Shown piece after piece: positions 4,842 through 7,339 of a stretch of DNA of 7,339 nt; position 1 is the first letter of the stretch, and the number at the start of each line of letters is the position of its first letter. Both the position numbers and the translations under genes were made by a program. This DNA is from JALSIF01 sp026981635 [NCBI: bacterium]. Its GTDB lineage: Bacteria > 4484-113 > JALSIF01. The notes beneath the pieces were generated by a model that worked only from the letters and a program-made list of their open reading frames with translations, was not told the origin of the DNA and made no database searches. The stretch spans positions 1 through 7,339 of the forward strand of contig JALSIF010000316.1 of the NCBI GenBank assembly GCA_026981635.1, given 5' to 3'.

Positions 4842-5885
4842 CTAGCTGTTTACCCGACTTAGCTCCTCTATCACCTTCTCTGCCGGGATGTCCAGGTCGC
4901 AGAGGGCATTGGTGAACTCCACTGCGCGGGCAAGGTGGGCAGGATCGGCGGGAAGGCCGGCGTTTACCTGCTCAACCATAAGCTTCAGTCCCGCAATCAC
5001 CCGGTAGAAGTTGAGCGCCGCCTGGTCAAGGGGAGGGTCGCCGAAGACCCGGCGCTGGTCCTGGTAGCTCTCAATGAACTTGGCCCCGATAACCTCGGAG
5101 TAGAAGACCCGAAGGTGAAGCTCGGCCACTGCCACGTCAAAGAGGGGGTCCCCCATGAGGGAGTCGCCCCAGTCAAGGACTGCCTTTACCACCTCCCCCT
5201 GGACGATGACATCGTCGGGGGTGAAGTGGCCGTGGAGCAGGCGGTAGCCGGTGCAGGGGAAGCTCTGCCAGCGCTCAAGGATCCACTGGCACCAGGGCTG
5301 GAGGGGGGCGTAGAGGGGGTTTTGGGCAAACCCCTCGGCGATGGAGCCCATCAGGGCGGCAAAGGATAGCTCGTCATCAAGCATGGGGTAAGGCAGGGGG
5401 AGGTGCTCGCTGCCCCGCAGGTGGTGGAGGTGGGAGAGCTGGAGGGCGAGCTGGTAGGTGCGGGTGAGGCCCAGCTCGCCGAAGCGGTCGGTAAGTCCGG
5501 GGCGAAGGTCGGGGGCGCTCCCCTCCACATAGTCCATCACCAGAAATGGCTCCCCCAGCGCCTCGGCGTCGGTCTCCACGCTCCAGGCGAAGGGGACCGG
5601 GTAGCCGTGGCCGTGAAGGAACTGGAGGACGGAGAACTCCCTGAGGGCAGAATCGGGGGCGGGGCGGATGTCGGTGTCGCGGTGTAGCTTGATCACCCAG
5701 TCCAGGGGCTTCTTCTTGCCGGTGAGGGAGTGGTAGAGGCCGCGAAAGCGGTAGAGCTGGTGGCGGGGACCAAGCTTTAGCACCGAAAGCTCAGGGGAGG
5801 AGATCTCCCCCCTAAGGCCCGCCTTGCGGCGCAGAAAGGTGATGAAGCGGTCCCTGAGCCCGGCAAGTTCTGCCTTGGTGACCAT
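4842..5885 (-). CDS. APH/choline-kinase-like phosphotransferase family protein with atypical catalytic loop
   Basis: From the ATG at 5885 this encodes 347 residues. AAGGAG ends 2 nt before the ATG, closer than usual, and no better start is seen. The layout is that of the phosphotransferase family PF01636: nucleotide-binding lysine in WVIKLHR (K66), helix-C glutamate in LREFSVLQFL (E83), hinge FLVMDYVEG (114-122), catalytic-loop region RLLHGHFTPDDVIV (215-228) and metal-binding region VLDWGDSLMGDPLFD (236-250, D238). In active relatives the loop reads HGDxxxxN. Here the catalytic aspartate position is His220 and the asparagine position is Asp225, so it may be a pseudokinase or use a different mechanism. 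The substrate is unknown. It lies 22 bp downstream of the MsbA-like gene and is almost certainly co-transcribed with it. An aminoglycoside-resistance role is not supported by the context. Confidence 0.82.
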   Translation of the reverse strand: MVTKAELAGLRDRFITFLRRKAGLRGEISSPELSVLKLGPRHQLYRFRGLYHSLTGKKKPLDWVIKLHRDTDIRPAPDSALREFSVLQFLHGHGYPVPFAWSVETDAEALGEPFLVMDYVEGSAPDLRPGLTDRFGELGLTRTYQLALQLSHLHHLRGSEHLPLPYPMLDDELSFAALMGSIAEGFAQNPLYAPLQPWCQWILERWQSFPCTGYRLLHGHFTPDDVIVQGEVVKAVLDWGDSLMGDPLFDVAVAELHLRVFYSEVIGAKFIESYQDQRRVFGDPPLDQAALNFYRVIAGLKLMVEQVNAGLPADPAHLARAVEFTNALCDLDIPAEKVIEELSRVNS

Positions 5886-5907
5886 GGCTCCTTTTTCTAC
5901 CTTAGGG

Positions 5908-7339
5908 CTAGCCTCCCCGGCTGGCCACCTCCTCCTCCAGGTAGAAGGAGGCATAGACCCCGCCGCGGCGGATGAGCTCCCGATGGGTGCCGGTCTCCAC
6001 GATGGCCCCGTCCCTTATCACCACGATGAGGTCGGCGTCCTTGATGGTGGAGAGGCGGTGGGCGGCGATCAGGGTGGTCCTGCCATACATGAGCTTCTCC
6101 AGCGCCCGCTGGACCACCTGCTCGCTCTCCTTGTCCAGGGCGGAGGTGGGCTCGTCCAAGAGGAGGATGGCGGGGTCCTTGAGCAGGGCGCGGGCGATGG
6201 CGATGCGCTGCTTCTGGCCGCCAGACAGCCCCACCCCGCCTTCGCCGATCACCGTGTCGTAGCCGCGGGGAAGCTCAATGATGAAGTCGTGGGCGCCGGC
6301 CGCCATGGCGGCGTTGAGCAGATCTATCTCGTCCACCCCCTGACAGCCGTACATCAGGTTCTCGCGCACCGTGCCGTGGAAGAGGATGGTCTCCTGGGCA
6401 ACGTAACCGATGTGGCGGCGAAGGCTGGCAAGCTTTATGTCGCGCACGTCAATCCCGTCAATCAGCACCCGGCCCCGCTGGGCCTCGTAGAAGCGGGGGA
6501 TGAGGTTTAGGATGGTTGACTTTCCGGCCCCGCTTGCCCCCACCAGGGCCACCGTCATGCCGGGGCGGATGTGGAGGTTGAAGTCCCTAAGCACCTCCTC
6601 CCCGCCCGGGTAGCTGAAGTAGACGTGGTCAAAGAGGATCTCCCCGCGGCACTCCCTAAGCTCAACCGCCCCCGGGCGGTCCTCAATCTCAATGGGCAGG
6701 TCCAGGATCTGGAAGATGCGCTCGGCGGGGGCGGTCCCCTGGGCGATGGTGACAAAGACCCGGCTAAGCTTGGTAAGCGGCGAGACCATGAGGGCGGCAA
6801 GGCCGGCCAGGGCCAGAAGCTCGCCCGCACTCATCACCCCCTGGGCGATCTGGACCGCCACGTAGTAGAAGATGACCACCGGGCCCAGAAAGCCCAAAAA
6901 CTCCACGAAGGGGACCAGGAAGCTGGCGTACCAGGCAAACCTCAGGCCCTCGGCGAGGCCCTGGCGGTTGATGCGGCGGTAGCTTTCAAACTCCTGCTCT
7001 TCGGTGCACTGGGTCTGGACCAGGCGGAGGATGGCGATCCCCTCCTGGAGCTCGCCGGTGAGCCGGCCCAGGATCTCCATCAGCTGGCGGTTGATGTCGC
7101 GAAGCAGGGGGGTCATGAAGCGAAGGAGGAGGAAGACCACCCCCATGATCACCGCCATAAGGATCAGCACCCGCCAGTCGATCAGGGCGATGGCGATGAT
7201 GCCGGCAAGCACGGTGATGGGGGCGGTGACCAGGCTCTCCTGGGCGGAGTTTAGGAAGTCGCCCAGCTTCTGGACGTCGTTGGTGATGCGGGCCATGAGC
7301 TCGCCGGTGCGGCTCTGGTCCAGGGTGGCAAAGGAGAGG
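5908..7339 (-). CDS. MsbA-like ABC half-transporter, permease fused to ATPase (partial, N-terminus missing)
   Basis: The frame is open to the right edge, and the residues before the first in-window ATG (7296) still match the family (LDQSRTGELMARITNDVQ), so the real start lies outside. Numbered from that Met: membrane segments at about 26-60 and 120-172, then an ABC domain with Walker A GASGAGKST (253-261), Q-loop YVAQETILF (Q301), signature LSGGQKQR (357-364), Walker B ILLLDEPTSALD (377-388) and H-loop AAHRLSTI (H413). This is the arrangement of the MsbA/ABCB exporter group. MsbA itself flips lipid A-core across the inner membrane. Multidrug and other lipid exporters share the architecture, so lipid A is an inference supported only by the diderm setting and nearby lptB. 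It is the upstream member of an operon with the kinase-like gene. Confidence 0.9.
   Translation of the reverse strand, partial: LSFATLDQSRTGELMARITNDVQKLGDFLNSAQESLVTAPITVLAGIIAIALIDWRVLILMAVIMGVVFLLLRFMTPLLRDINRQLMEILGRLTGELQEGIAILRLVQTQCTEEQEFESYRRINRQGLAEGLRFAWYASFLVPFVEFLGFLGPVVIFYYVAVQIAQGVMSAGELLALAGLAALMVSPLTKLSRVFVTIAQGTAPAERIFQILDLPIEIEDRPGAVELRECRGEILFDHVYFSYPGGEEVLRDFNLHIRPGMTVALVGASGAGKSTILNLIPRFYEAQRGRVLIDGIDVRDIKLASLRRHIGYVAQETILFHGTVRENLMYGCQGVDEIDLLNAAMAAGAHDFIIELPRGYDTVIGEGGVGLSGGQKQRIAIARALLKDPAILLLDEPTSALDKESEQVVQRALEKLMYGRTTLIAAHRLSTIKDADLIVVIRDGAIVETGTHRELIRRGGVYASFYLEEEVASRGG

Noticed and set aside
4842-5885. An aminoglycoside resistance gene
   Set aside because: Only the general fold is shared; the catalytic motif is altered, and linkage to an ABC exporter suggests a different role.
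1600-5910. Reassignment of TGA as a sense codon, given that no ordinary gene stops with TGA
   Set aside because: All recognisable proteins are full length under the standard code without in-frame TGA, and tryptophan is encoded by TGG.
5886-5954. Upstream extension of the kinase-like protein to an ATG at 5954
   Set aside because: It would overlap the end of the ABC transporter gene, while the ATG at 5885 has a close AAGGAG and the overlap has no family similarity.

Overview
The window is chromosomal DNA from a GC-rich diderm (Gram-negative type) bacterium. The diderm call rests on a clear LptB, the ATPase of the lipopolysaccharide export machine, and on an MsbA-type ABC half-transporter. The sequence alone does not fix the phylum. 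Coding density is high, all recognisable starts are ATG, and the five ordinary genes whose 3' ends are visible all stop with TAG. The proteins are full length under the standard genetic code.

Layout, left to right. Positions 1-218 (minus) hold the N-terminal part of a GAF-domain protein resembling free-methionine-(R)-sulfoxide reductase, cut by the left edge. Only 35 bp away and divergent is aroA (254-1603, plus), encoding EPSP synthase of the shikimate pathway. It converges on lptB (1600-2499, minus), and the two genes share the palindrome CTAG as their stop codons. Upstream of lptB on the same strand is a secreted alpha/beta-hydrolase of the PhoPQ-related (PqaA) family (2551-3903, minus). 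Next comes about 0.9 kb of unusual DNA (about 3,910-4,790) made of C-rich/G-rich palindromic repeats, including a 141-bp block present twice with only 3 mismatches. Between the two block copies sits a small gene (4171-4461, plus) for a 96-residue protein with three predicted membrane segments. Its GC content is close to 49%, against roughly two thirds in the neighbours, and it uses a different stop codon. To the right are an APH/choline-kinase-like protein with an altered catalytic loop (4842-5885, minus) and, 22 bp upstream of it in the same operon, the MsbA-like transporter (5908 to the right edge, minus, N-terminus missing).

How the genes fit together. The MsbA-like transporter and LptB act at successive steps of lipopolysaccharide transport in other diderms (flipping lipid A-core across the inner membrane, then driving export to the outer membrane). 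The kinase-like protein is probably co-transcribed with the transporter, but its substrate is unknown. The hydrolase carries a signal peptide and should work outside the cytoplasm. aroA and the GAF protein are housekeeping or stress genes with no evident link to these.

The part most worth a second look is the repeat-bounded, AT-richer islet with its unrecognised membrane protein. Second is the kinase-like protein, in which the expected catalytic HGD motif reads HGH. I see no tRNA, rRNA, CRISPR array, complete insertion sequence or known defence system.
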